From assembly GCF_024199005.1 (NCBI RefSeq), contig NZ_JANATA010000001.1, positions 248,001 to 312,000 on the forward strand: a stretch of DNA of 64,000 nt, written 5' to 3'. The stretch comes from Opacimonas viscosa (GTDB lineage: Bacteria; Pseudomonadota; Gammaproteobacteria; Enterobacterales; Alteromonadaceae). A program made the translations under genes and the position numbers. Of this stretch, positions 1 through 8,594 are shown in pieces (within the stretch, counting starts at the first letter, position 1; each line of letters starts with the position of its first letter). Below the pieces are notes generated by a model that had not been told where the DNA came from, made no database searches, and worked only from the letters and a program-made list of their open reading frames with translations.

Positions 1-2
1 TT

Positions 3-422
3 GGCACTGACTTTTCTTTGACCATGATTATTGAAGGACATCATCCTGAAATCACCAAAGCAGAAATTTCATTGCCAGCACTTTCCAGTGAACTTGAACT
101 ATTAAGTCTGCTAAAACGTACTAAAGCGCATGCCAAACAAAACATAGAACATTTGTTGTCTTTAGAGTTTTCTGGACCAGACACGCCGGGTTTACTCGAA
201 AAAGTATCGGTCTTCTTATCTAGTCATTCGGCGAGTATTAACGCTTTGAGACAAAAATCGTCGAGTGTTGATGATAGTGAAAATGTCAGGTGTAAAATTG
301 TTGTCAGCATTCCTGATGACCTTGATGTAGATGCTTTCTCGACAACAACAAAACGTTTTTTCGATAGTTTATGTTTGACCTGTACTATTACTGATAAGCA
401 TCATATTAATTGGAGCGAATAA
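3..422 (+). CDS. gcvR: Glycine cleavage system transcriptional repressor GcvR (5' end outside window)
   Basis: C-terminal part of a GcvR-like protein, a two-ACT-domain regulator that in E. coli binds GcvA and represses the glycine cleavage operon when glycine is low. The reading frame is open to the left edge (GTDFSLTMIIEG, then a KRT segment matching the hinge of GcvR). The second ACT domain, starting LEFSGPDTPGLLEKV, is complete. About 50-60 N-terminal residues are missing because the gene starts before the window; the TTG at 18 is internal, not a real start. The stop codon overlaps the bcp start by one base (TAATG), so the two are probably co-transcribed, as gcvR-bcp is in related gammaproteobacteria. 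Confidence 0.85.
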   Translation, partial: GTDFSLTMIIEGHHPEITKAEISLPALSSELELLSLLKRTKAHAKQNIEHLLSLEFSGPDTPGLLEKVSVFLSSHSASINALRQKSSSVDDSENVRCKIVVSIPDDLDVDAFSTTTKRFFDSLCLTCTITDKHHINWSE

Positions 423-886
423 TGCAAACTTTACAAGCAGGCCAACCGGCCCCTTCTTTTTCTCTACCCAACGAGAATGGAGAAATCGTTAATTTAACTG
501 ACTTAGCCGGTAAAAAGGTATTAGTCTATTTCTATCCAAAAGCCATGACACCAGGCTGTACCATTCAAGCACAAGGCCTAAGAGACGTACATACAGTGTT
601 AGCTGAAAAAAATGTCGTCGTGTTTGGCGTTAGCCCTGATGCAGTAAAACGCTTACCTAAATTTATTGAAAAAGAAAATCTAAACTTCTCATTACTTAGT
701 GATGAGGATCACAAAGTAGCTGAAGCGTTTGGTGTATGGGGAGAAAAGAAATTCATGGGCAAAGTCTATGATGGTATTCATCGGATTTCTTTTTTAATCG
801 ACGAAAAAGGTCAAATTGAACATGTATTTGATAAATTTAAAACGAAAGACCATCACACCACGGTATTAGGTTATTTAGAAAACTAA
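422..886 (+). CDS. bcp: Thiol peroxidase Bcp (peroxiredoxin, BCP/PrxQ family)
   Basis: Cytosolic peroxiredoxin of the AhpC/TSA fold that reduces hydrogen peroxide and organic peroxides, 154 residues. The peroxidatic cysteine is Cys46 in the TPGCTIQA motif. In E. coli Bcp a second cysteine lies five residues later; here that position is Gln51, so this enzyme probably works as a 1-Cys type or uses an external thiol. I chose the ATG at 422, which overlaps the gcvR stop and begins the conserved MQTLQAGQPAP segment, over a TTG 12 bases upstream. A strong terminator follows the gene. Confidence 0.93.
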   Translation: MQTLQAGQPAPSFSLPNENGEIVNLTDLAGKKVLVYFYPKAMTPGCTIQAQGLRDVHTVLAEKNVVVFGVSPDAVKRLPKFIEKENLNFSLLSDEDHKVAEAFGVWGEKKFMGKVYDGIHRISFLIDEKGQIEHVFDKFKTKDHHTTVLGYLEN

Positions 887-957
887 GCATGGTGTGGTGG
901 TTCAGTCGCTATTTTTTTAGTTATGCTTTCCGTCATACATTTCAATGTAACGCAGTT

Positions 958-991
958 AAAAAAATACCCAACATTGTTTGGGTATTTTTTT
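958..991. terminator. Bidirectional rho-independent terminator between bcp and perM
   Basis: A-run, then stem ATACCCAA / TTTGGGTAT with a short loop, then a T-run. The A and T tracts on both sides let it work in both directions, closing bcp (+) and perM (-). Confidence 0.85.
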
Positions 992-1063
992 GTCGCTATT
1001 TTAGCGTTGGTTGATATTGGTATTTTGGCACTTAATATACTCTGCTAGTCTCCTGATATTGCT

Positions 1064-1117
1064 CATGATACTACCCATGATACTACCCATGATATTCCCC
1101 ATGATACCCGCATGATA
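1064..1117. repeat. 12-bp tandem repeat (CATGATACTACC), about 4.5 copies
   Basis: CATGATA starts at 1064, 1076, 1088, 1100 and 1111, separated by five or four variable C-rich bases. The array ends exactly at the perM stop codon (1118-1120 on the minus strand). It is not translated in perM. A slipped-strand microsatellite is the simplest reading. Confidence 0.85.
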
Positions 1118-2203
1118 TTAGGCTTCAGCAGACTTTGGTGGCTCAGTTTTGGGGCGCCACTCTGGTGTCCATGCATGGATAAGTGCCTTGACCAAGGTTG
1201 CTAATGGAATGGCAAAAAACACCCCCCAAAAGCCCCAAATCCCTCCGAAAAATAACACTGCTATAATGATATATAAAGGATGCAAACTGACTGCTTCTGA
1301 AAATAGCAAAGGGACTAATAAATTCCCATCCAATGCTTGAATGATCGCATACACCAGCATCAAATAACCAAATTCAGCACTCCAACCCCATTGAATAAAA
1401 GCGACTAGTGCAACGGGTATTGTTATTACAGCCGCTCCAATATAAGGAATTAAAACTGATAGCCCAACTAACACACCTAATAAAATTCCGTAACGCAAAT
1501 CCATTAAGACAAAAGCGACACAGGATATGGTGCCAACAATGATGATCTCAATGACCTTTCCGCGTATATAGTTAGCAATTTGCACGTTCATTTCATTGGC
1601 AACCTGGCGAATCAGACGACGTTCTTTAGGCAATAAATTAGCAATATTACTCATTAATGCGTCTTTATCTTTGAGCATAAAAAACATCATTAGAGGTACC
1701 AGTATTAGATATATCAACAACGCACCAATATTGACCAACGAAGCAAATGATATACTAATAATATCCTCGGTCGCCCCAACTAATTTGAGGTTAATATCGC
1801 CCATAATGCTTTCAATTTGCTCTGCCTGCACTAATTCCGGATAACTTTCCGGCAATGTGACTATCCAGCTTTGAATTTGTTGCCAGATAACGGGGATTTC
1901 TTCAATAAAATTAATGCTTTGTTGAGAAATGGTAGGCAGTAAACTCAGCGTTAAAATAAAAGTAAAACCGATAAAAAGGAACAATATCACTGCTGTGCTG
2001 AGTGTTCTCGATGCCCCTTTATTACTTATTTTGGTGACAATACCGTCGAGTAAATACGCCAGCACGACTGCCACTAAAACAGGCATTAAAAAACCACCCC
2101 AGACAATCAATACCACACTGATGGATAAAATAAAAATCAGTAACATCAATGCATCAGGATCTGAAAACTTGCGTTGATACCATTGTTCAATCATTGAAAA
2201 CAT
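1118..2203 (-). CDS. perM: AI-2E family transporter, PerM-like permease
   Basis: Polytopic inner-membrane protein of the AI-2E/PerM (UPF0118) family, 361 residues from the chosen start. The N-terminal motif MIEQWYQRKFSDPDA matches the start of E. coli PerM. It has about seven or eight hydrophobic segments, in the usual family arrangement of two N-terminal helices, a soluble stretch with SWIVTLPESYPEL, and a C-terminal membrane block with GVLVGLSVLIPYIGA. The ATG at 2203 has AAAGGA about ten bases upstream and fits the family start; an ATG at 2233 adds ten basic residues but has no clear ribosome site. Divergent from bepA, the same pairing as perM-bepA in E. coli. Substrate not established. 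Confidence 0.85.
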   Translation of the reverse strand: MFSMIEQWYQRKFSDPDALMLLIFILSISVVLIVWGGFLMPVLVAVVLAYLLDGIVTKISNKGASRTLSTAVILFLFIGFTFILTLSLLPTISQQSINFIEEIPVIWQQIQSWIVTLPESYPELVQAEQIESIMGDINLKLVGATEDIISISFASLVNIGALLIYLILVPLMMFFMLKDKDALMSNIANLLPKERRLIRQVANEMNVQIANYIRGKVIEIIIVGTISCVAFVLMDLRYGILLGVLVGLSVLIPYIGAAVITIPVALVAFIQWGWSAEFGYLMLVYAIIQALDGNLLVPLLFSEAVSLHPLYIIIAVLFFGGIWGFWGVFFAIPLATLVKALIHAWTPEWRPKTEPPKSAEA

Positions 2204-2398
2204 TGTGCGTTGGTTCCTTTTTCGTTTTAACATCTATATAGTAAAGAAATATTAAGATGAGGACTAGATTTTCTTTCTTAAAAGGAACTTATTGACCTCA
2301 AAACTATCCATTATTTAGCTTTCATTGGATAAGTTAGGTTGCTAAAAACACGCATATCTAGCGCTAAATTTAAAAAATCACAATTCTGGGGAATTTTT

Positions 2399-3853
2399 TT
2401 GCGTTTTCATATCGCTTTTCTTACATCACTTATCTACTGCCTAACAGCTTCTGTTGCTAGCGCACAAGTACTTAATAATAAAAACTCTTTGCCTGAAATC
2501 GGTGTTGTTGCAGCGAATACCTTGTCTTTAGATGAAGAAGTGGCAATCGGTAACATTTTTTATAGTCAGTTACGTGGTCAGGCAGGTGTGTTACAAGATC
2601 CCGTCGTTAACCAATATATTCAGTCCCTTGGCAATGAAATGGTGATACATGCGCAGAACACTAAATTCCCGTTTACTTTTTTCGTCATCAATAATTCTGC
2701 GATTAATGCAATGGCATTTTATGGGGGGCATGTAGGTATCCATACAGGTTTGGTTTATCACGCTGATACCGAGGCTGAATTAGCAGCAGTCATTGGTCAT
2801 GAAATTGCGCACGTTACCCAACGCCACATTGTTCGCAAAAAACAAGCTATGGAAAAAACCTCCCCGTTACAAGTCGCTTCTATGATCGGTGGTGCATTAT
2901 TGATGATGGCCTCGCCTCAGGCTGGACTCGCTTCAATCTACGCAGGTCAAGCAGGCATGATTCAGAATGCGATCAATCACACACGAACACATGAGAGAGA
3001 AGCTGATAGAATTGGGATGAAAATTCTAGCAGAAGCTGGATTTGACCCTTTTGCTGCAGCGAGTTTTTTTAGCAAAATGCTTGAACAAAGTCGCTGGGGC
3101 TCTATTCCCCCCGCATTTTTGTTAACTCACCCTCTTTCTCAAGAGAGGGTTGCAGAAGCGCGGAATCGAGCTGAGAATTTACCGAGTCAAAATCGCCCTA
3201 GTTCAATGATGTTTCATCTTGTTAAAGCTAGGATCCATGCTCGCTATATGTACTCGGCACAAGCAAGCTTGGCTTATTTTACCAATGCCAGTATTGCCAA
3301 AGATTGGCCTGATTATGCCTGGCAGTACGGTTTAGCCTTGGCTTATATGGGAGTTGAAAAGTATGCCGAAGCTCAACGCATCCTTGAGCAACTTCTCTTA
3401 ACAGCACCAGAAAATTTCGCATATTTGGATGCCATGACGGATACTTATATAGGACTATCTCAGGTACCTAAAGCCATTCAACTATTAGCGCCTATCAATC
3501 AAAAAATTCCGAATAACCCGGTAATTACACTGAATCTTGCAAATAGTTATATAGAAAATAAAGAATGGGATAAAGCTACAGAGTTACTCAAAGATTTCTT
3601 GATGGTGCACAACAAAAGTCTATTGGGTTTCTCTTTGATTAGTGATGCTTATGCCCGTTCTCAGTCACGTCTTAATATGCACCAAAACAAAGCTGAAATG
3701 TATGCCCTGATGGCCATTTATCCCAAAGCGATTGATGAACTGCAATTTGCCTATAATTTTGCTGAGAGTTATTTGTTAAAACAACGTATTCGCGCTCGCA
3801 TAACACAATTTAGAGAAAGCCAAGAACGCATGCAAAAATTAGCGGGAAGCTAA
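2399..3853 (+). CDS. bepA: Periplasmic M48 metalloprotease/chaperone BepA (YfgC) with TPR domain
   Basis: Outer-membrane assembly quality-control protease: it promotes LptD maturation and degrades stalled outer-membrane proteins. From the TTG at 2399 the product has a short signal peptide ending ASVASA, the zinc motif HEIAH at 134-138, a third ligand in EREAD at 199-203, and C-terminal TPR repeats from about residue 290. These positions match E. coli BepA (136-140 and 201). GGGGA lies six bases before this TTG. A longer reading from TTG 2339 is possible but adds 20 residues before the signal peptide and lacks a well-placed ribosome site. The 3' end overlaps the convergent thioredoxin-like gene by 15 bases. 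Confidence 0.9.
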   Translation: MRFHIAFLTSLIYCLTASVASAQVLNNKNSLPEIGVVAANTLSLDEEVAIGNIFYSQLRGQAGVLQDPVVNQYIQSLGNEMVIHAQNTKFPFTFFVINNSAINAMAFYGGHVGIHTGLVYHADTEAELAAVIGHEIAHVTQRHIVRKKQAMEKTSPLQVASMIGGALLMMASPQAGLASIYAGQAGMIQNAINHTRTHEREADRIGMKILAEAGFDPFAAASFFSKMLEQSRWGSIPPAFLLTHPLSQERVAEARNRAENLPSQNRPSSMMFHLVKARIHARYMYSAQASLAYFTNASIAKDWPDYAWQYGLALAYMGVEKYAEAQRILEQLLLTAPENFAYLDAMTDTYIGLSQVPKAIQLLAPINQKIPNNPVITLNLANSYIENKEWDKATELLKDFLMVHNKSLLGFSLISDAYARSQSRLNMHQNKAEMYALMAIYPKAIDELQFAYNFAESYLLKQRIRARITQFRESQERMQKLAGS

Positions 3854-4327
3854 TAATATTTCGACTTCTTTGACAGCGGCTTGTAATGAGTCAAAAGTTT
3901 GTTCTCCCAATAATGGCGGGAAAACTTTCTTCTCATAAGTAATAAACGTTGCTGGTAAATATGCAGGAGGTGTTATTGGGAAATGTTCACCGACCTCAGC
4001 CAATACGGGAAACTGAATATCGTATTTAACTCGAAGTTGATTGACGGCTGCAACATCTAAGGGGTCATAGCTTACAGCAACGAAAACAACGTGTGGTTGC
4101 GTTTGTGCCCAGGAGTAGAATTCATTGAGTTCTGGTATTTCTTTCAAACAAGGTGCACACCACTCGGCAAAATAATTGACAATGAAAATTTTTTGATTAA
4201 GTTCTGACCAACGATATCCCTGCCCTGTGGAATCGTAAAAGTCATTATTTTGAGACTGGTAAATGACTAGCCCTAGCGACAAACTTAGTATGCCTAACAA
4301 GATATATAAAAGTACATGTTTCTTCAT
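3839..4327 (-). CDS. TlpA/DsbE-like membrane-anchored thioredoxin
   Basis: Thiol-disulfide oxidoreductase of the TlpA/ResA/DsbE group, 162 residues. Residues 4-24 form a hydrophobic signal anchor, so the domain faces the periplasm. The active site is W56-C57-A58-P59-C60, followed by KEIPELNEF, and the cis-proline region is at PPAYLPATFI. Likely a reductant for cytochrome c maturation or another extracytoplasmic thiol target, but no such genes are adjacent. It lies tail to tail with bepA. Confidence 0.82.
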   Translation of the reverse strand: MKKHVLLYILLGILSLSLGLVIYQSQNNDFYDSTGQGYRWSELNQKIFIVNYFAEWCAPCLKEIPELNEFYSWAQTQPHVVFVAVSYDPLDVAAVNQLRVKYDIQFPVLAEVGEHFPITPPAYLPATFITYEKKVFPPLLGEQTFDSLQAAVKEVEILLASR

Positions 4328-4401
4328 TGTCGTTATTCTTATTGTAGTTTATATTGCCAGTAGCACTTTAACATGAACCAATATAAAAGTTGATTATTAC
4401 C

Positions 4402-4761
4402 ATGTCTGCATTACGTTTATATCATAACCCACGTTGTTCAAAATCGCGACAAACACTCGCGTTGCTAGAACAGAACAATATCACAGTTACACCTATTTTA
4501 TATCTCCAAACAGGTTTGACAGAATCTGAAGTTTTACGCCTCAAGAAAAAATTAGGTGTGACTTCATTATTGTCTATGATGCGCCCTAAAGAAGCAGAGT
4601 TTGCCGCACAAAAGTTAACCAAAGCCAGTGACGAAGCCGCGTTATTAGCCGGTTTATTAGCTGCACCAAAACTATTGGAACGCCCCATTTTGGAAACCGA
4701 AGACGCTGCGGCAATTGGCCGACCACCAGAACAAGTTCTCGCCATCATTGATCAAGGATAA
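4402..4761 (+). CDS. arsC: ArsC-family reductase (YfgD-like)
   Basis: Thioredoxin-fold protein of the ArsC/Spx family with the N-terminal LYHNPRCSKSR motif (Cys12) and the C-terminal RPILETED and IGRPPE segments; 119 residues, normal for the family. In E. coli the equivalent gene (yfgD) lies between bepA and hda, as here, and there is no arsenic operon, so the true substrate is uncertain. The ATG at 4402 starts the conserved SALRLYHNP stretch. Followed by a wrbA-like gene after three bases. Confidence 0.85.
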   Translation: MSALRLYHNPRCSKSRQTLALLEQNNITVTPILYLQTGLTESEVLRLKKKLGVTSLLSMMRPKEAEFAAQKLTKASDEAALLAGLLAAPKLLERPILETEDAAAIGRPPEQVLAIIDQG

Positions 4762-4764
4762 CAT

Positions 4765-5361
4765 ATGTCTTCGTCGTTTATCTTAGTGGCTTTTTATAGT
4801 GTGCACGGTGGTACACAGCTTTTAGCAGAAGCCATTGCAAAAGGGGTTGAATCGTGTGGTATGGAGGCTAAAGTACGGCAAATCCCACCGGTAACATCTA
4901 ACCTTGACGGACATGCGAAGGCCGTTCCGGAGGCCGGAGCACCATTTGTACAACTATCAGATTTAGAAGAATGTGCAGGACTAGCGCTAGGCAGCCCGAC
5001 TCGGTTTGGTAATATGTCTGCAGCTGTTAAATATTTTATTGACCAAACCCTAGCTCAGTGGTTAGCTGGCTCACTCATTAATAAACCAGCTAGTGTATTT
5101 ACTTCTACTGGCTCTATGCATGGTGGGCAAGAAGCGACCTTGTTGAGTATGCAAATACCTTTGTTACATCATGGTATGTTAATTTGTGGTTTACCATATA
5201 GTGAAGCTGAGCTCCATAGTACCCAGTCTGGAGGGACACCCTACGGCCCTTCGCATGTCGCTGTAAACAAAACGCCTACACTCAGTGATGCAGAAAAAGC
5301 ACTGGCATTTGCTCAGGGTAAAAGATTAGCTATGATAGCTAAAAAATTAGAGGCTCACTAA
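4765..5361 (+). CDS. wrbA: WrbA-like NAD(P)H:quinone oxidoreductase (flavodoxin fold)
   Basis: FMN-binding flavodoxin-like protein of the WrbA family, 198 residues. The phosphate-binding loop YSVHGGTQLLAEA is at about 11-23. GSPTRFGNMSAAVKYFIDQT and FTSTGSMHGGQE match the WrbA isoalloxazine-binding loops, and GGTPYGPSHVA the C-terminal loop. It should catalyse two-electron reduction of quinones, avoiding semiquinone. It sits three bases behind arsC and one base ahead of the DUF2069 gene, so the three form an operon. Confidence 0.85.
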   Translation: MSSSFILVAFYSVHGGTQLLAEAIAKGVESCGMEAKVRQIPPVTSNLDGHAKAVPEAGAPFVQLSDLEECAGLALGSPTRFGNMSAAVKYFIDQTLAQWLAGSLINKPASVFTSTGSMHGGQEATLLSMQIPLLHHGMLICGLPYSEAELHSTQSGGTPYGPSHVAVNKTPTLSDAEKALAFAQGKRLAMIAKKLEAH

Positions 5362-5362
5362 T

Positions 5363-5785
5363 ATGCAAGTTTCACCTTACACAAATACTATGCGAAAAAT
5401 GGCATTATTTGGCTTTATAGGACTGTTAGCTTGGTCTGCGGTTTGGCAATTTTGGTTGGTTGCAGAGCAAACGTACTCTACAGCGTTTATTCTAATTTTC
5501 TATATTTTGCCCTTATTGTTTCCTGCAAAAGGCATTATCCAAGGTAAGCCATACACGCATGCTTGGGCAAGTTTTTTGGTTCTTTATTACATGATGCATG
5601 CTATTACTGTCTGGTATGCTGTGCCTGAGCAATGGCTCTTTGCGTTTATTGAGCTTCTGCTTGCTATCCTTATGTTTGTGGGATGCAGTGGTTACGCGAG
5701 ACTAAAAGGACGAGAAACCGGTAGTGCACTACCTAAATTAAAAGATGTTATGGAAGCTGAAAAAAAACGTTTTGAAGGTGAATGA
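5363..5785 (+). CDS. DUF2069 family inner-membrane protein
   Basis: Small integral membrane protein, 140 residues, with four hydrophobic segments (about 12-32, 40-55, 68-86 and 91-107) and a charged C-terminal tail. It matches the DUF2069 pattern of a short four-helix protein, which in gammaproteobacteria typically lies beside wrbA and hda. No function is established. One base after wrbA and one base before the next lipoprotein gene. Confidence 0.75.
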   Translation: MQVSPYTNTMRKMALFGFIGLLAWSAVWQFWLVAEQTYSTAFILIFYILPLLFPAKGIIQGKPYTHAWASFLVLYYMMHAITVWYAVPEQWLFAFIELLLAILMFVGCSGYARLKGRETGSALPKLKDVMEAEKKRFEGE

Positions 5786-5786
5786 T

Positions 5787-7745
5787 ATGTTTAAAAAGTT
5801 ACTTCTTACAACAGCGGTATTAACTTTATCAGCATGCGGTGGTGGTGGTAGTTCTGCAACGAACACACCTAATAATGGACCGAATACGCCTACAGCACCA
5901 CCCTCCAGTGCTTTTGCTCCACTAGCTACGGAAAATGGACTCGCTATTTATGGCGATGCGCAATACATAGCAAATAGTAATGGAGGTTTGGCATTAGTAC
6001 CCACATCGGGTGCCAAGCTGGTTGATGTAACTTGGCGCCAAACATCAGGCCCAACGATTGATTTAATATCTCCTCATACTCCAACGACCGGTTTTATCGT
6101 ACCACAAGCTGGCTCTTATAGTTTTTCAGTCAGTGCCAAAGTGTGCAGTACAAACAAAAACAATTCCTGTGCAACAGCCCCCGTGCTGAGCAATGTTTCT
6201 TTTTCTGCAAGTAATAGTACCAAACTAGCGAATATTCGTATGGCACACAGTGCGGTTGAACAAGGTCGTGTCTCATTTCGAATCGACCCAGCTAGTGGCT
6301 TAACCGTAAATTCTGCCGAATGGTCAATTGCAGCGAAAAGTACCCCTAATGCTGCTGAGATTGCGTTTGAAGTCCAAGACAACCGAGTCTTCTTTGCCGC
6401 ACCAGAAGTGTCTCGTGATAGCGTTTTTAATGTGCAGGCGGATATCGTATTGAGTAACGGTCAAACGGTGACAGAGTCGGTGTTACTAGGTGTGCGAAAT
6501 GCAGATATAGATGAACAGAACGGTTATTTCCCGCGTTATTCAGAGAATATCGTTACCGAAAACATGTTCCCTTACCATGCAGACTCTCCTTATGCAGATG
6601 ATTTACAAGTCTGTATTTATAGTAATATCTTAAATGAATCATGTCGCTTTAGCCGCCTTCCTTTAATCGGTATGGAAAACATGGATCCTAGTGTTGAGGA
6701 TATTTTAGACAGAACACTCGTATCTCACCCCTGGATGGGAGATCGTTTTAAACAATACTTGGAAAGCTCAGCAGTCGGTCCGGACATGCTGCGACTATTA
6801 AGAGGTGTCACTGGAATAGTCATATCTTATGAAGTGCGCCCTTCGTTTTATTGGTCTGCCACTGGTGCTATATATTTGGATGCCGATAATTTCTGGTTAA
6901 CACCACTTGAGCGCGATACTTTAAACGAAGCTCCTGATTATCGTTCTGGTTTTGGGTCTGAGTTACAATTTATTGTCCCTTGGCGCTATGTGAAAAATAA
7001 CGATTATTATCCTGCTGGTTCCTATGCTGTTGCTGATAGAAGGACTCGTTCTTTCTCTGATTTAGAAGCAGACATTTCGTGGTTAATGTACCATGAACTT
7101 GGTCATGCTAATGACTTCTTTCCACCAAGTACTTGGGCCAAACTTGCCACTTCATTGAGTCCACTTACTGCCATTAACCGAAGCTCACAAAATCCTGATT
7201 CAGATTTATTAGCACAACAGTTGCCATTGCGTTCCGATGAACTCAAAGCATTTGCTAGGGTAAATTTTGGTGGCGATGATGCCACTGAAGCGCAAAAAGA
7301 TACGACTGCTCAAACCATTGCAAACTTATTTTCCAGTGATGTAGCGACATCTTTTTATGCGTTTTATACGACGCGTGAGGACTATGCTTTGTTATTTGAA
7401 AAGTTTATGATGAAATATAGACTGGATGCTGATTCTGATATTGCGGTTCTGGCCAGCAGAGATGTTGATCCTAGTCTTCGTGTGGTATGGGGACAAAGAA
7501 ACCGTTTTAATGATGTAGCATTACAAGATAGAGTATTGTTTGCCGTCGAGCGTATTTTGCCAGAGTTAAATGCAGCGGGTATTCAACAAAATCTTCCTAG
7601 TCCAATATTCATGGATACCACAGCCGATTGGTTTGATAATCTTGATATCAGCGGCGCAAATAAGGCCGCCAAGGCAATGCAGTTGACCGATCAACAACGT
7701 GCCTTACGTTTGCAACAGGACTTACTGAATCACCATCAACACTAA
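5787..7745 (+). CDS. Predicted zinc-metallopeptidase-like lipoprotein of unknown family
   Basis: Secreted lipoprotein, 652 residues. Signal peptide with lipobox LSAC (Cys17), a Gly/Ser then Pro/Thr/Asn-rich linker to about residue 55, then a PKD/Ig-like beta region with SGPTIDLISP and VPQAGSYSF. A C-terminal part carries HELGH at 436-440, the HExxH signature of a gluzincin-type active site. I could not identify the third zinc ligand and do not recognise the family; resemblance to M60-type zincins is only a guess. The ATG at 5787 follows the DUF2069 stop by one base and gives a clean lipoprotein signal; a frame-extended start at 5745 would destroy it. Last gene of the arsC-wrbA-DUF2069 operon. 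Confidence 0.65.
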   Translation: MFKKLLLTTAVLTLSACGGGGSSATNTPNNGPNTPTAPPSSAFAPLATENGLAIYGDAQYIANSNGGLALVPTSGAKLVDVTWRQTSGPTIDLISPHTPTTGFIVPQAGSYSFSVSAKVCSTNKNNSCATAPVLSNVSFSASNSTKLANIRMAHSAVEQGRVSFRIDPASGLTVNSAEWSIAAKSTPNAAEIAFEVQDNRVFFAAPEVSRDSVFNVQADIVLSNGQTVTESVLLGVRNADIDEQNGYFPRYSENIVTENMFPYHADSPYADDLQVCIYSNILNESCRFSRLPLIGMENMDPSVEDILDRTLVSHPWMGDRFKQYLESSAVGPDMLRLLRGVTGIVISYEVRPSFYWSATGAIYLDADNFWLTPLERDTLNEAPDYRSGFGSELQFIVPWRYVKNNDYYPAGSYAVADRRTRSFSDLEADISWLMYHELGHANDFFPPSTWAKLATSLSPLTAINRSSQNPDSDLLAQQLPLRSDELKAFARVNFGGDDATEAQKDTTAQTIANLFSSDVATSFYAFYTTREDYALLFEKFMMKYRLDADSDIAVLASRDVDPSLRVVWGQRNRFNDVALQDRVLFAVERILPELNAAGIQQNLPSPIFMDTTADWFDNLDISGANKAAKAMQLTDQQRALRLQQDLLNHHQH

Positions 7746-7747
7746 TC

Positions 7748-7812
7748 TAAAAACCTCTAAACATATCTCTCACATAAAGCATGAGAACAGAGATACTTTT
7801 AGAGGTTTTTTT
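7748..7812. terminator. Bidirectional terminator between the zincin lipoprotein and hda
   Basis: AAAACCTCTAAA pairs with TTTAGAGGTTTT, with an inner stem of TATCTCT and AGAGATA and a flanking T-run. It closes the + operon and the convergent hda. Confidence 0.85.
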
Positions 7813-7832
7813 ATGTTCGATATTCGACGTCT

Positions 7833-8555
7833 TTAACTCGCATCTGAAGCTGCGAACCAATCTTTGATAAGTGGGATCGTAATGGCTTTTTTTTGACTTA
7901 GCGCATGCAAGTCAATTTCATCAATATACGATTTTAGAATACTGATGTCGCGAGGGAAGTGATTCAACAAATAACGCAATGATTGGTCTTGAAACTTTAC
8001 CTGTTTTGACTCGATATACCGACTTAATGCCGTGTAAATCTGAGTATCGTCCAACTGAGCTAGATAGTAAGTTTCCCCCCAAACTAGACGAGAGCGCAGA
8101 TCAGGTAATGTGAATTCAGCATCATCGTATTTCTTTTGACTCGTTATAATAATACTGTGCCCATGTTCTAGCACACGATTAATCAAATCAAACAGCGCAA
8201 ACTGCCACTGCGGGTTTGGTAATAAACTATCGACATTATCTATACAGATGAGATGATTTAACTCCAAACCGTTTAACACTTCCCTGGCATCATTCGTTGC
8301 TTGAAAAAATGGCGCTAACGAAGCAGCATCTAAAAACATAAAAGGATGTTCGTTGGGTTGGGCTAAACATACTGCATTGAGCAAATGTGACTTACCAGAT
8401 CCTGTTGGTCCATAAACAAAAACAATCGATGCTTTTTTGGTATGAATATTTTGTAAGGAATGACACAAAGGAATATCTGGATCCACAACAAAGCTTGCAA
8501 AATCTTGCTTTGGTGACACGTTAATTGACAAAGGAAGTTGCATAGCTGCGACCAT
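7833..8555 (-). CDS. hda: DnaA regulatory inactivator Hda
   Basis: AAA+ protein that, bound to the DNA-loaded sliding clamp, stimulates ATP hydrolysis by DnaA after initiation (RIDA). The N-terminal clamp-binding peptide QLPLSI is at 6-11, the same place as in E. coli Hda, which supports the start at 8555. Walker A is GPTGSGKS at 49-56, Walker B LICIDNVD at 102-109, and the sensor/arginine-finger region is LPDLRSRLVWG. Length 240, normal. Its position between the yfgD group and purM follows the gammaproteobacterial order, without uraA-upp. Confidence 0.92.
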   Translation of the reverse strand: MVAAMQLPLSINVSPKQDFASFVVDPDIPLCHSLQNIHTKKASIVFVYGPTGSGKSHLLNAVCLAQPNEHPFMFLDAASLAPFFQATNDAREVLNGLELNHLICIDNVDSLLPNPQWQFALFDLINRVLEHGHSIIITSQKKYDDAEFTLPDLRSRLVWGETYYLAQLDDTQIYTALSRYIESKQVKFQDQSLRYLLNHFPRDISILKSYIDEIDLHALSQKKAITIPLIKDWFAASDAS

Positions 8556-8594
8556 CAGATAATAAATTGTGTTGACTGCGATAAAGTATAACGA

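Noticed and set aside
1064..1117. Possible CRISPR-like repeat array
   Set aside because: The unit is 12 bp with no unique spacers and no cas genes are near; it is a simple tandem repeat.
2339..2398. 20-residue N-terminal extension of BepA
   Set aside because: It places a long basic stretch before the signal peptide and lacks a spaced ribosome site, while TTG 2399 has GGGGA and gives E. coli-like active-site numbering.
4422..4748. 108-codon open frame antisense to arsC
   Set aside because: Composition mirrors the arsC codons, it has no ribosome site and no recognisable domain; the + strand gene is clearly real.
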